Assembly (NCBI RefSeq): GCF_002890915.1
Contig: NZ_POUT01000012.1
Location: 44,093-108,092, forward strand
DNA: 64,000 bases
Source: Stutzerimonas stutzeri
Lineage (GTDB): Bacteria > Pseudomonadota > Gammaproteobacteria > Pseudomonadales > Pseudomonadaceae
Reading direction: 5' to 3'
The notes below the pieces were generated by a model. It was not told where the DNA came from. It saw only the letters and a list, made by a program, of their open reading frames with translations, and ran no database searches. Shown one piece after another: positions 1 through 7,633 of this stretch. Numbering within the stretch: position 1 is the first letter of the stretch; each line of letters starts with the position of its first letter. Position numbers and translations under genes: made by a program.

Positions 1-2163
1 GCCGCTCGCCTGAAGGCCGAGGAAGAAGCCCGCCAGCGCGCCGAGGAAGAGGCCCGCCGTCAGGCCGAGCTGGCCAAGGCGCAGGCCGAGGCCGTTGCGC
101 CTGCTGCTCCGGCGGCGGTCGAGTCCGCTGCTGCTACCGAGCCGGCGCCGGCCGCAGTCGAGCCTGCCGCTCCTGCGCCGGAGCGCAAGAAGGAAGAGCC
201 GCGCCGCGTCGAGAAGCCGCGCAGCGACGATGACGAGCGCCGTGATCGCAAGCATGCCCAGCACCGTCCTTCGCTCAAGACCAAGGCGCCGCTCACGCGT
301 ACCGTGCGCAGCGGCGACGATGATGCGGATGGTTTCCGTCGCGGTGGTCGTGGCAAGTCCAAACTCAAGAAACGTAACCAGCATGGGTTCCAGAGCCCGA
401 CAGGACCGGTCGTGCGCGAAGTGTCGATTGGCGAGACCATCACTGTGGCCGAACTGGCCCAGCAGATGTCGGTGAAGGCTGCCGAAGTCATCAAGTTCAT
501 GTTCAAGATGGGTTCGCCGGTCACCATCAACCAGGTGCTCGATCAGGAGACCGCACAGCTGGTGGCCGAAGAGCTCGGCCACAAGGTCAAGCTGGTCAGC
601 GACAATGCGCTGGAAGAACAGCTGGCCGAGCTGCTGAAGTTCGAAGGCGAGGAAGTGACCCGGGCGCCGGTGGTGACCGTGATGGGCCACGTCGACCACG
701 GCAAGACCTCGCTGCTGGACTACATCCGTCGTGCCAAGGTGGCGGTCGGCGAAGCCGGCGGCATCACCCAGCACATCGGTGCCTACCACGTGGAAACCGA
801 TCGCGGCATGGTCACCTTCCTCGATACCCCGGGCCACGCGGCGTTCACCGCCATGCGTGCCCGCGGTGCCAAGGCCACCGACATCGTGATCCTGGTCGTG
901 GCGGCCGACGACGGCGTGATGCCGCAGACCCAGGAAGCCGTCCAGCACGCCAAGGCGGCCGGTGTTCCGATCGTCGTCGCGGTGAACAAGATCGACAAGC
1001 CGGAAGCCAATCCGGACAACATCAAGAACGGCCTGGCCGCGCTCGATGTGATCCCCGAGGAGTGGGGCGGCGACACGCCGTTCATCCCGGTTTCCGCCAA
1101 GGTCGGTACCGGTGTCGACGAACTGCTCGAAGCCGTACTGCTGCAGGCCGAGATTCTCGAACTCAAGGCCACGCCGTCGGCGCCGGGTCGCGGTGTGGTG
1201 GTCGAGTCGCGCCTGGACAAGGGCCGTGGTCCGGTGGCCACCGTACTGGTCCAGGACGGTACCCTGCGCCAGGGCGACATGGTGCTGTGCGGCGTCAACT
1301 TCGGCCGCGTGCGCGCCATGCTCGACGAGAACGGCAAGCCGGTGAAGGAAGCCGGTCCGGCGATTCCGGTCGAGATCCTCGGCCTGGACGGCACGCCGGA
1401 AGCCGGCGACGACCTGACCGTGGTCGCCGACGAGAAGAAGGCTCGCGAAGTCGCGCTGTTCCGCCAGGGCAAGTTCCGTGAGGTCAAGCTGGCCCGCGCC
1501 CATGCCGGCAAGCTGGAAAACATCTTCGAGACCATGGGCCAGGACGAGAAGAAGACCCTCAACATCGTCCTCAAGGCCGACGTGCGCGGCTCGCTCGAGG
1601 CGCTGCAGGGCTCGCTCAACGGCCTGGGCAACGACGAGGTGCAGGTGCGCGTGGTCGGTGGTGGCGTCGGTGGTATCACCGAGTCCGATGCCAACCTGGC
1701 ACTGGCCTCCAACGCGGTGCTGTTCGGCTTCAACGTGCGCGCCGACGCTGGTGCGCGCAAGATCGTCGAGGCCGAGGGCCTGGACATGCGCTACTACAAC
1801 GTCATCTACGACATCATCGAAGACGTCAAGAAGGCGCTCACCGGCATGCTCGGCAGCGACGTGCGCGAGAACATCCTTGGTATCGCCGAGGTCCGCGACG
1901 TGTTCCGTTCGCCGAAGTTCGGTGCGGTCGCCGGTTGCATGGTCACCGAGGGTATGGTGCACCGCAATCGTCCGATCCGCGTGCTGCGCGACGACGTGGT
2001 CATCTTCGAGGGCGAGCTGGAATCGCTGCGCCGCTTCAAGGATGACGTCTCGGAAGTCCGCGCCGGCATGGAATGCGGTATCGGCGTGAAGAGCTACAAC
2101 GACGTCAAGGTCGGCGACAAGATCGAAGTGTTCGAGAAGGTCGAAGTGGCGCGTTCGCTCTGA
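1..2163 (+). CDS. infB: Translation initiation factor IF-2, 5'-truncated by the window edge
   Basis: IF-2 is the GTPase that places fMet-tRNA on the 30S subunit and promotes 50S joining. The reading frame is open from base 1, so the start lies upstream; 720 residues are visible. The first ~100 residues are the Glu/Ala/Arg-rich low-complexity linker typical of the family. The G domain is intact: G1 GHVDHGKT at visible residues 229-236, G3 DTPGH at 275-279, G4 NKID at 329-332, then the SAK motif, followed by the beta-barrel and C-terminal initiator-tRNA-binding domains. It is followed on the same strand by rbfA, truB, rpsO and pnp, the classical nusA-infB operon order. Identification is essentially certain; only the N-terminus is missing. 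Confidence 0.98.
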   Translation, partial: AARLKAEEEARQRAEEEARRQAELAKAQAEAVAPAAPAAVESAAATEPAPAAVEPAAPAPERKKEEPRRVEKPRSDDDERRDRKHAQHRPSLKTKAPLTRTVRSGDDDADGFRRGGRGKSKLKKRNQHGFQSPTGPVVREVSIGETITVAELAQQMSVKAAEVIKFMFKMGSPVTINQVLDQETAQLVAEELGHKVKLVSDNALEEQLAELLKFEGEEVTRAPVVTVMGHVDHGKTSLLDYIRRAKVAVGEAGGITQHIGAYHVETDRGMVTFLDTPGHAAFTAMRARGAKATDIVILVVAADDGVMPQTQEAVQHAKAAGVPIVVAVNKIDKPEANPDNIKNGLAALDVIPEEWGGDTPFIPVSAKVGTGVDELLEAVLLQAEILELKATPSAPGRGVVVESRLDKGRGPVATVLVQDGTLRQGDMVLCGVNFGRVRAMLDENGKPVKEAGPAIPVEILGLDGTPEAGDDLTVVADEKKAREVALFRQGKFREVKLARAHAGKLENIFETMGQDEKKTLNIVLKADVRGSLEALQGSLNGLGNDEVQVRVVGGGVGGITESDANLALASNAVLFGFNVRADAGARKIVEAEGLDMRYYNVIYDIIEDVKKALTGMLGSDVRENILGIAEVRDVFRSPKFGAVAGCMVTEGMVHRNRPIRVLRDDVVIFEGELESLRRFKDDVSEVRAGMECGIGVKSYNDVKVGDKIEVFEKVEVARSL

Positions 2164-2171
2164 CGAGCAGC

Positions 2172-2286
2172 GGTAAGCCTCAAGCGGCAAGCTTCAAGAG
2201 GTGGCCTGGCCCACCGATTGAGCTTGCCGTTTGGCTTTTCGGTATTTTTTTCGCTTGAAGCTTAGCGCTTGAAGCTTGAGGCAGCT
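2172..2286. repeat. Heptamer-periodic inverted repeat between infB and rbfA
   Basis: The gap holds two blocks built of 7-base units. The left block (2172-2199) reads GCGGTAA, GCCTCAA, GCGGCAA, GCTTCAA. The right block (2253-2286) reads GCTTGAA, GCTTAGC, GCTTGAA, GCTTGAG, GCAGCTT and is roughly the reverse complement. A nested stem pairs 2185-2193 with 2221-2229 and encloses a GGTGG/CCACC hairpin; a run of seven T follows at 2245-2251, too far from the stem for a standard terminator. The right block supplies the only Shine-Dalgarno-like GAGG (2278-2281), 9 nt before the rbfA start. Confidence 0.7.
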
Positions 2287-2290
2287 TTAT

Positions 2291-2677
2291 ATGGCCAAAG
2301 AATACAGCCGTACCCAGCGTATCGGCGACCAGATGCAACGCGAGCTGGCCCTGCTCATCCAGCGCGAGATCAAGGATCCGCGCCTGGGCCTGGTGACCAT
2401 CACCGGCGTCGAGGTCAGCCGTGATCTGTCCCACGCGAAGATCTACATCACCATCATGGGCCGTGACGACGAGGAGACGGTCAAGGGCAACCTGCGCATC
2501 CTCAACGAGGCCGCCGGCTTCCTGCGCATGCAATTGGGCAAGGCCATGAAGCTGCGCAGCGTTCCTCAACTGCATTTCAATTACGACGCGAGCATCCGCC
2601 GCGGCGTCGAGCTGAGTTCGCTGATCGAGCGGGCGGTCGCCGAAGACCGCAAGCACAGCGACGAGCGAGGAGAGTGA
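2291..2677 (+). CDS. rbfA: Ribosome-binding factor A (30S maturation)
   Basis: RbfA binds the 5' region of 16S rRNA and assists late 30S maturation and cold adaptation. The 128-residue product begins MAKEYSRTQR and has the compact KH-like RbfA fold sequence (IGDQMQRELA, DPRLG near residue 30, HFNYD near the C-terminus). An upstream in-frame ATG would add five residues; ATG 2291 is chosen because MAKEYSRT is the family N-terminus and GAGG lies at a suitable distance. The gene sits between infB and truB in the conserved operon. The translation signal overlaps the heptamer repeat described upstream, which may influence its expression. Confidence 0.96.
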   Translation: MAKEYSRTQRIGDQMQRELALLIQREIKDPRLGLVTITGVEVSRDLSHAKIYITIMGRDDEETVKGNLRILNEAAGFLRMQLGKAMKLRSVPQLHFNYDASIRRGVELSSLIERAVAEDRKHSDERGE

Positions 2678-2679
2678 GC

Positions 2680-3597
2680 GTGGCACAGGTCAAGCGTGTG
2701 CGCCGCAACGTCAGCGGTATCATCCTGCTCGACAAGCCGCGCGGGTTCACCTCCAACGCCGCGCTGCAGAAGGTTCGCTGGCTGCTCAACGCGGAAAAGG
2801 CCGGGCATACCGGCAGCCTTGATCCGCTGGCGACCGGCGTGCTGCCGCTGTGCTTCGGCGAGGCCACCAAGTTCTCCCAGTACCTGCTCGATGCCGACAA
2901 GGCCTACGAGACGGTCATGCAGCTGGGGGTGACCACTACCACCGCCGATGCCGAGGGCGAAGTCCTCGAGCGCAGGCCGGTAGCGGTCACCCACGAGCAA
3001 CTGGAGGCCCTGCTGCCGCGCTTCCGTGGCGATATCCAGCAGGTGCCGCCGATGTATTCGGCGCTCAAGCGCGACGGCCAGCCGCTGTACAAGCTGGCGC
3101 GTGCCGGAGAGGTGGTGGAGCGCGAGCCGCGTTCTGTTAATATTGCGCGCCTGGAGCTGCTCGCACTCGACGGTGACCGGGCACGGCTGGCCGTGGCCTG
3201 CAGCAAAGGCACCTATATCCGCACCCTGGTCGAGGATCTCGGTCAACTGCTGGGTTGCGGTGCGCATGTCGCCGAGCTGCGGCGTACCCAGGCCGGTCCG
3301 TTCGAGCTGTCCCAGACGGTCGCACTGGAGACGCTGGAACGGTTGCACGCCGAAGGCGGTGCCGAGGCCCTGGATGCCTTGCTGCAGCCGGTAGATAGCG
3401 GGTTGGAACACTGGCAGCTGTTGCAGCTGTCCGAGCACAGCGCCTATTACTGGCTGCACGGGCAGCCGGTACGGGCACCGGAAGCGCCGAAGTACGGCAT
3501 GGTCCGCGTGCAGGACCACAATGGCCGCTTCATCGGTATCGGTGAAGTGAGCGAAGACGGGCGCATTGCGCCGCGTCGACTGATTCGGTCGGAATGA
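2680..3597 (+). CDS. truB: tRNA pseudouridine(55) synthase
   Basis: TruB converts U55 of the tRNA T-loop to pseudouridine and also acts as a tRNA chaperone. The 305-residue product has the signature GHTGSLDPLATG with catalytic Asp at residue 48, the KGTYIRTL motif, and a C-terminal PUA-like domain (from about residue 250). GTG 2680 (product MAQVKRV) is preferred over GTG 2674 because family members begin MAQVK and GGAG at 2669-2672 is well spaced; the gene starts 2 nt after the rbfA stop. It is co-transcribed with rbfA. Confidence 0.95.
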   Translation: MAQVKRVRRNVSGIILLDKPRGFTSNAALQKVRWLLNAEKAGHTGSLDPLATGVLPLCFGEATKFSQYLLDADKAYETVMQLGVTTTTADAEGEVLERRPVAVTHEQLEALLPRFRGDIQQVPPMYSALKRDGQPLYKLARAGEVVEREPRSVNIARLELLALDGDRARLAVACSKGTYIRTLVEDLGQLLGCGAHVAELRRTQAGPFELSQTVALETLERLHAEGGAEALDALLQPVDSGLEHWQLLQLSEHSAYYWLHGQPVRAPEAPKYGMVRVQDHNGRFIGIGEVSEDGRIAPRRLIRSE

Positions 3598-3710
3598 CCG
3601 TTGCGCATCGCGTTCTGCGCGGTGCGTCGAGGGTGGCTGTCAGCAGGCACGGTCATTTCTCTTTACTAAACACGGGATGATTCCCGGCCTGTTCACTCAA
3701 GGAGCCCATC

Positions 3711-3980
3711 ATGGCACTGAGCGTTGAAGAAAAAGCCCAGATCGTTAACGAGTACAAGCAAGCTGAAGGCGACACCGGTTCCCCGGAAGTGCAGGTAGCC
3801 CTGCTGACCGCCAACATCAACAAGCTGCAAGGCCACTTCAAGGCCAACGGCAAGGACCACCACTCGCGTCGTGGTCTGATCCGCATGGTCAACCAGCGCC
3901 GCAAGCTGCTGGATTACCTGAAGGGTAAGGACACCACTCGTTACAGCGCCCTGATCGGCCGTCTGGGTCTGCGTCGCTAA
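3711..3980 (+). CDS. rpsO: 30S ribosomal protein S15
   Basis: S15 binds the central domain of 16S rRNA and bridges to 23S. The 89-residue product is full length and contains the DTGSPEVQVALLT and DHHSRRGLIRMV signatures. A strong AAGGAG (3700-3705) precedes the ATG. It lies between truB and pnp, as in other gammaproteobacteria, where rpsO is translationally autoregulated and rpsO-pnp transcripts are processed by RNase III/RNase E. A small CGGGA/TCCCG hairpin sits about 30 nt before the start and could belong to such a control region, though this is not demonstrated. Confidence 0.98.
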   Translation: MALSVEEKAQIVNEYKQAEGDTGSPEVQVALLTANINKLQGHFKANGKDHHSRRGLIRMVNQRRKLLDYLKGKDTTRYSALIGRLGLRR

Positions 3981-3990
3981 GACGCAACCG

Positions 3991-4068
3991 AGCTGGAAGC
4001 CAGAAGCTGGAAGCTCGAAGTTGAAAGCCAGGGGCCTGCCCCCCGCTTCCAGCTTCGGGCTTCCAGCT
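3991..4068 (+). repeat. 24-bp inverted repeat of heptamer units in the rpsO-pnp gap
   Basis: The arm at 3991-4014 and the arm at 4045-4068 are reverse complements at 23 of 24 positions. Each arm is a run of 7-base units (GCTGGAA, GCCAGAA, GCTGGAA; opposite arm GCTTCCA, GCTTCGG, GCTTCCA). The loop (4015-4044) contains its own GGGGC/GCCCC hairpin. Only TTTTA follows, so it would be a weak terminator; an RNase processing site or mRNA-stabilising stem is equally likely. It belongs to the same repeat family as 2172-2286. Confidence 0.8.
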
Positions 4069-4152
4069 TTTAGCTATCCATAGGGAATGAATCGGGTCCG
4101 ACTCCCGCCATTCCACCGATTTCCCCAAAGGCAACAAAGAGAAGGAAAAACC

Positions 4153-6258
4153 GTGAATCCGGTAATCAAGAAATTCCAGTTCGGTCAGTCGACCGTAACC
4201 CTTGAGACGGGCCGCATCGCCCGCCAGGCATCCGGCGCAGTGCTGGTGACCGTCGATGACGACGTCAGCGTACTGGTGACCGTGGTCGGCGCCAAGACTG
4301 CCGACCCGAGCAAGGGCTTCTTCCCGCTGTCTGTGCACTACCAGGAGAAGACCTACGCCGCCGGCAAGATCCCCGGTGGCTTCTTCAAGCGCGAAGGCCG
4401 TCCTTCCGAGAAGGAAACCCTGACTTCGCGCCTGATCGACCGGCCGATCCGCCCGCTGTTCCCGGAAGGCTTCATGAACGAAGTGCAGGTCGTCTGCACC
4501 GTCGTCTCCACCAGCAAGAAGACCGATCCGGACATCGCTTCGATGATCGGCACCTCGGCGGCGCTGGCCATCTCCGGCATCCCCTTCGACGGCCCGATCG
4601 GTGCCGCCCGCGTGGCCTTCCACGAGAGCACCGGCTACCTGCTGAACCCGACCTACGAGCAGCTCAAGGCCTCCAGCCTGGACATGGTCGTGGCCGGTAC
4701 CGAAGAAGCGGTGCTGATGGTCGAATCCGAAGCCCAGGAGCTGACCGAAGACCAGATGCTCGGCGCCGTGCTGTTCGCCCACCAGGAATTCCAGGCCGTA
4801 ATCCAGGCGGTCAAGGAACTGGCCGCCGAGGCCGGCAAGCCGGCCTGGGACTGGAAGCCCGCCCCGGCCAACAGCGTGCTGCTGGACGCCATCCGCAACG
4901 AGTTCGGTGCGGAAATCTCCAAGGCCTACACCATTACCCTCAAGCAGGACCGCTACAACCGTCTCGGCGAGCTGCGTGATCAGGCCGTGGCCAAGCTCTC
5001 CGGCGAAGAGGGCCTGCCGAGCGCCGGCGAAGTGAAGGACGCCTTCGGCGAGATCGAATACCGCACCGTGCGCGAGAACATCGTCAACGGCCAGCCGCGT
5101 ATCGACGGCCGCGACACCCGCACCGTGCGTCCGCTGAGCATCGAGGTCGGCGTGCTGCCCAAGACCCACGGCTCGGCGCTGTTCACCCGTGGCGAAACCC
5201 AGGCGCTGGTGGTGGCCACCCTCGGCACCGCGCGCGACGCCCAGCTGCTCGACACCCTGGAAGGCGAGAAGAAGGACGCCTTCATGCTGCACTACAACTT
5301 CCCGCCGTTCTCGGTCGGTGAGTGTGGCCGCATGGGCGGTGCCGGTCGCCGCGAGATCGGCCACGGCCGCCTGGCCCGTCGTGGCGTCGCCGCGATGCTG
5401 CCGCGCGAGGACGAGTTCCCCTACACTATCCGCGTGGTGTCCGAGATCACCGAATCCAACGGCTCCAGCTCCATGGCCTCGGTCTGCGGCGCCTCGCTGG
5501 CGCTGATGGATGCCGGTGTGCCGATGAAGGCGCCGGTCGCCGGTATCGCCATGGGCCTGGTCAAGGAAGGCGACAAGTTCGCCGTGCTGACCGATATCCT
5601 TGGCGACGAAGACCACCTGGGCGACATGGACTTCAAGGTCGCCGGTACCGCCAAGGGCGTCACCGCGCTGCAGATGGACATCAAGATCCAGGGCATCACC
5701 GAAGAGATCATGGAAATCGCCCTGGGCCAGGCCTTGGAAGCGCGCCTGAATATCCTCGGCCAGATGAACCAGGTCATCGCCCAGTCGCGCAGCGAACTGT
5801 CGGCCAACGCGCCGACCATGCTGGCGATGAAGATCGACCAGGACAAGATCCGCGACGTGATCGGCAAGGGCGGCGCCACCATCCGCGCCATCTGCGAAGA
5901 GACCAAGGCCTCGATCGACATCGAGGACGACGGTTCGATCAAGATCTTCGGCGAGACCAAGGAAGCGGCCGAGGCGGCCAAGCAGCGCGTGCTGGGCATC
6001 ACCGCCGAGGCGGAAATCGGCAAGATCTATGTTGGCAAGGTCGAGCGCATCGTCGACTTCGGCGCCTTCGTCAACATCCTGCCGGGCAAGGATGGCCTGG
6101 TGCACATCTCGCAGATCAGCGACCAGCGCATCGAGAAGGTCACCGACGTGCTCAAGGAAGGTCAGGAAGTGAAGGTGCTGGTGTTGGACGTGGACAACCG
6201 CGGCCGCATCAAGCTGTCCATCAAGGACGTGGCGGCGGCGGAAGCTTCCGGCGTCTGA
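4153..6258 (+). CDS. pnp: Polyribonucleotide nucleotidyltransferase (PNPase)
   Basis: PNPase degrades RNA 3' to 5' by phosphorolysis and is a degradosome component. The product is 701 residues, the usual pseudomonad length, when started at GTG 4153 (MNPVIKKFQFG, preceded by AAGGA). An upstream in-frame ATG at 4087 would add 22 residues unlike the family. Two RNase PH domains (about 1-215 and 310-540), a KH domain (IGKGG, about residue 570) and a C-terminal S1 domain (from about 623) are all present. It is the last gene of the infB cluster and is followed by a clear intrinsic terminator. Confidence 0.97.
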   Translation: MNPVIKKFQFGQSTVTLETGRIARQASGAVLVTVDDDVSVLVTVVGAKTADPSKGFFPLSVHYQEKTYAAGKIPGGFFKREGRPSEKETLTSRLIDRPIRPLFPEGFMNEVQVVCTVVSTSKKTDPDIASMIGTSAALAISGIPFDGPIGAARVAFHESTGYLLNPTYEQLKASSLDMVVAGTEEAVLMVESEAQELTEDQMLGAVLFAHQEFQAVIQAVKELAAEAGKPAWDWKPAPANSVLLDAIRNEFGAEISKAYTITLKQDRYNRLGELRDQAVAKLSGEEGLPSAGEVKDAFGEIEYRTVRENIVNGQPRIDGRDTRTVRPLSIEVGVLPKTHGSALFTRGETQALVVATLGTARDAQLLDTLEGEKKDAFMLHYNFPPFSVGECGRMGGAGRREIGHGRLARRGVAAMLPREDEFPYTIRVVSEITESNGSSSMASVCGASLALMDAGVPMKAPVAGIAMGLVKEGDKFAVLTDILGDEDHLGDMDFKVAGTAKGVTALQMDIKIQGITEEIMEIALGQALEARLNILGQMNQVIAQSRSELSANAPTMLAMKIDQDKIRDVIGKGGATIRAICEETKASIDIEDDGSIKIFGETKEAAEAAKQRVLGITAEAEIGKIYVGKVERIVDFGAFVNILPGKDGLVHISQISDQRIEKVTDVLKEGQEVKVLVLDVDNRGRIKLSIKDVAAAEASGV

Positions 6259-6278
6259 ACCGGCATTCCTTGCTGACG

Positions 6279-6301
6279 AAAAGGGCCTTCGGGCCCTTTT
6301 T
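6279..6301 (+). terminator. Intrinsic terminator after pnp
   Basis: AAAAGGGCC, loop TTC, GGGCCCTTTT and further T form a compact GC stem with a U-tract 20 nt after the pnp stop. It separates the pnp operon from the BON gene and its promoter. Confidence 0.92.
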
Positions 6302-6338
6302 GTTTGCCTGCGATTCCTGATATCGCACCGTCGGGAGA

Positions 6339-6382
6339 TTGCAAGATGCACGCGCCAGGATTGCCAAGCTTGCATTGTGCAA
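6339..6382 (+). promoter_or_regulatory. Paired palindromes, candidate enhancer sites for a sigma-54 activator
   Basis: Two related palindromes lie between the pnp terminator and the sigma-54 promoter. Site 1 (6339-6351) is TTGCA-AGA-TGCAC. Site 2 (6370-6382, inside a perfect 15-base palindrome at 6369-6383) is TTGCA-TTG-TGCAA. Their centres are 31 bp apart, close to three helical turns, and about 128 and 97 bp upstream of the predicted start of transcription, the usual distance for enhancer-binding activators. The cognate activator is not identified; the half-sites do not match NtrC or CbrB sites as I know them. Confidence 0.55.
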
Positions 6383-6407
6383 GTGATCGGGCTTCGATGC
6401 TTGTTAT

Positions 6408-6420
6408 TAACTAATTGATT
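6408..6420 (-). promoter_or_regulatory. Consensus IHF-binding site
   Basis: On the minus strand the sequence is AATCAA-TTAG-TTA, an exact fit to the IHF consensus WATCAA-N4-TTR, inside an AT-rich stretch (6400-6440). It lies between the paired palindromes and the -24/-12 element, where IHF bends DNA in sigma-54 promoters. Confidence 0.6.
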
Positions 6421-6447
6421 TTATTGGCGAAATTTTTATTTCGAGAT

Positions 6448-6462
6448 TGGCACGTCGCTTGC
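6448..6462 (+). promoter_or_regulatory. Sigma-54 (-24/-12) promoter of the BON-domain gene
   Basis: TGGCAC-GTCGC-TTGC matches the RpoN consensus TGGCAC-N5-TTGC at every fixed position, with the GG and GC dinucleotides at correct spacing. Transcription would start near 6473, giving a leader of about 58 nt before ATG 6531. Confidence 0.85.
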
Positions 6463-6530
6463 GCTAAATATTCGTGAGTTCTGAGGCCGGAGTCATGCCG
6501 CAGAAAACCATGAGAACAGGAGTGACATCT

Positions 6531-6902
6531 ATGAAGACTATTCAGACTCTGACTGCCACCGCCATCGCCGTTGCCCTCAGCCTGCCGCTCGCCGGTACCG
6601 TGCTGGCCGACACTTCGCCCGCCATCGACGAAGCCTCCAATGTCATGTTGGCCGCCAACGACACCATGAACGATGCCGGTGATGCGGTTTCCGATACCTG
6701 GATCACGACCAAGGTGAAGTCGGCTCTGCTGGCCGAGGATGCGACTCCGGGTATGGATATCGAAGTGGAAACCAAGGATGGCGTCGTCTCGCTGTCCGGT
6801 ACCGTCGCTACCGAAGCGGAAAAGGAAGCCGCTATCACCAAGGCCCAGGGCATCAAGGGCGTGCGTGATGTGTCCGCCGATGGCCTGAAGACCGCCGAGT
6901 AA
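6531..6902 (+). CDS. Periplasmic BON-domain protein (OsmY-like)
   Basis: The 123-residue product has a Sec signal peptide (MKTIQTLTATAIAVALSLPL, cleavage probably after VLA near residue 26), an Ala/Asp-rich spacer, and one BON domain (about 55-120; ITTKVKSALL, VETKDGVVSLSGTV, GVRDVSADG). BON domains associate with membranes or other envelope components, and OsmY-type proteins are induced by osmotic or envelope stress. ATG 6531 is chosen over an ATG 57 nt upstream because it starts a signal peptide and has AGGAG at 6518-6522. Expression is predicted to be sigma-54 dependent, which is unusual since OsmY relatives are normally under general stress sigma factors. Confidence 0.9.
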   Translation: MKTIQTLTATAIAVALSLPLAGTVLADTSPAIDEASNVMLAANDTMNDAGDAVSDTWITTKVKSALLAEDATPGMDIEVETKDGVVSLSGTVATEAEKEAAITKAQGIKGVRDVSADGLKTAE

Positions 6903-6941
6903 GGGTTGGGCCCGCTGCCAAGGGCGGCGGCAAGGCCGATG

Positions 6942-6969
6942 AAAAAGCCCCGCTTCGGCGGGGCTTTTT
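6942..6969 (+). terminator. Intrinsic terminator after the BON gene
   Basis: AAAAAGCCCCGC, tetraloop TTCG, GCGGGGCTTTTT: a perfect 12-bp stem ending in T5. It ends the single-gene BON transcript and may also act on minus-strand transcription because the A-run mirrors the T-run. Confidence 0.93.
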
Positions 6970-7014
6970 CATGGCTCCGTTACGGGGGCTGGCTCGATGT
7001 GCGAGCACCGACAC

Positions 7015-7323
7015 TCAGTTGCCTCGCCGGCTGCGTATGCCGCGCAACCGGTTGCCCTCGAAGCGCAGGAAATGGAGCATGCCGTGATTCGGTCCGTAGA
7101 TCCACTCCTCGACCGCCACTTCCTGCCGGTAGCCGTAATCGTCGATAACCTCCTTGTAGCCCACCAGCGAGCTGCTGGCCGGTTCGCCGCACTTGCTGCG
7201 AACCTCGGTCGTCGTCGCCTCCAGGCTGACCAGGCGACTGTTGCAGCGATAGGTGGAAGACGCCTGCGCCTGGAAGCCGAGCAACATCAGGCAGAGCAGG
7301 CTGGTGAATGCGCGGCGCTCCAT
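7015..7323 (-). CDS. DUF2845 family secreted protein (copy 1)
   Basis: The 102-residue product has a signal peptide (MERRAFTSLLCLMLLGFQAQA) and a small domain with two Cys (YRCNSRLVSLEAT, SKCGEPASS), EEWIYGP and a C-terminal FEGNRLRGI, features of the DUF2845 family of periplasmic proteins with no known function. It starts at ATG 7323; longer in-frame extensions run into the neighbouring copy. It is the last gene of an apparent three-gene operon (DUF748, DUF2845, DUF2845), 11 bp after copy 2. The copies share the residue pattern but differ considerably, so the duplication is old. Confidence 0.85.
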   Translation of the reverse strand: MERRAFTSLLCLMLLGFQAQASSTYRCNSRLVSLEATTTEVRSKCGEPASSSLVGYKEVIDDYGYRQEVAVEEWIYGPNHGMLHFLRFEGNRLRGIRSRRGN

Positions 7324-7334
7324 CGATTTGCTCC

Positions 7335-7631
7335 TCAGTTGGCCCTGCGGGTCTCGATGCGCACCAGGCGATTGCCCTCGAAGGTCAGGATGCTGAGCAT
7401 GCCGTTGCTGGGGCCGTAGACCCACTCTTCCAGCTTGAATTCATGACGGTCGTCGCGGCTGAGGCTGTAGCCGACCAGGTCCCGGTGCGTGGGTGGGCCG
7501 CACTTGCGCTCGACTTCGAAGGCGCGGTCGCCGGTGCTCACCAGCTGGCTGCCACAGCGCAAGGTGTCGGCCTGGACGCCCGCGGCGGTGGACAGCAGCA
7601 GGCAGGCGACGAGCCGTTTGTTCGGTTGCAT
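7335..7631 (-). CDS. DUF2845 family secreted protein (copy 2)
   Basis: This 98-residue product has a signal peptide (MQPNKRLVACLLLSTAAGVQA) followed by the same pattern as copy 1: RCGSQLVSTGD, ERKCGPPTHRDLVGY, EEWVYGP, NGMLSILTFEGNRLVRIE. The two conserved Cys may form a disulfide. It starts 2 nt after the stop of the DUF748 gene and is almost certainly co-transcribed with it. Function is unknown; the position suggests a periplasmic partner of the AsmA-like protein. Confidence 0.85.
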   Translation of the reverse strand: MQPNKRLVACLLLSTAAGVQADTLRCGSQLVSTGDRAFEVERKCGPPTHRDLVGYSLSRDDRHEFKLEEWVYGPSNGMLSILTFEGNRLVRIETRRAN

Positions 7632-7633
7632 CG

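Noticed and set aside
3889..6375. 828-codon minus-strand open frame opposite pnp
   Set aside because: Antisense shadow of PNPase, with no recognisable domain and no upstream signal.
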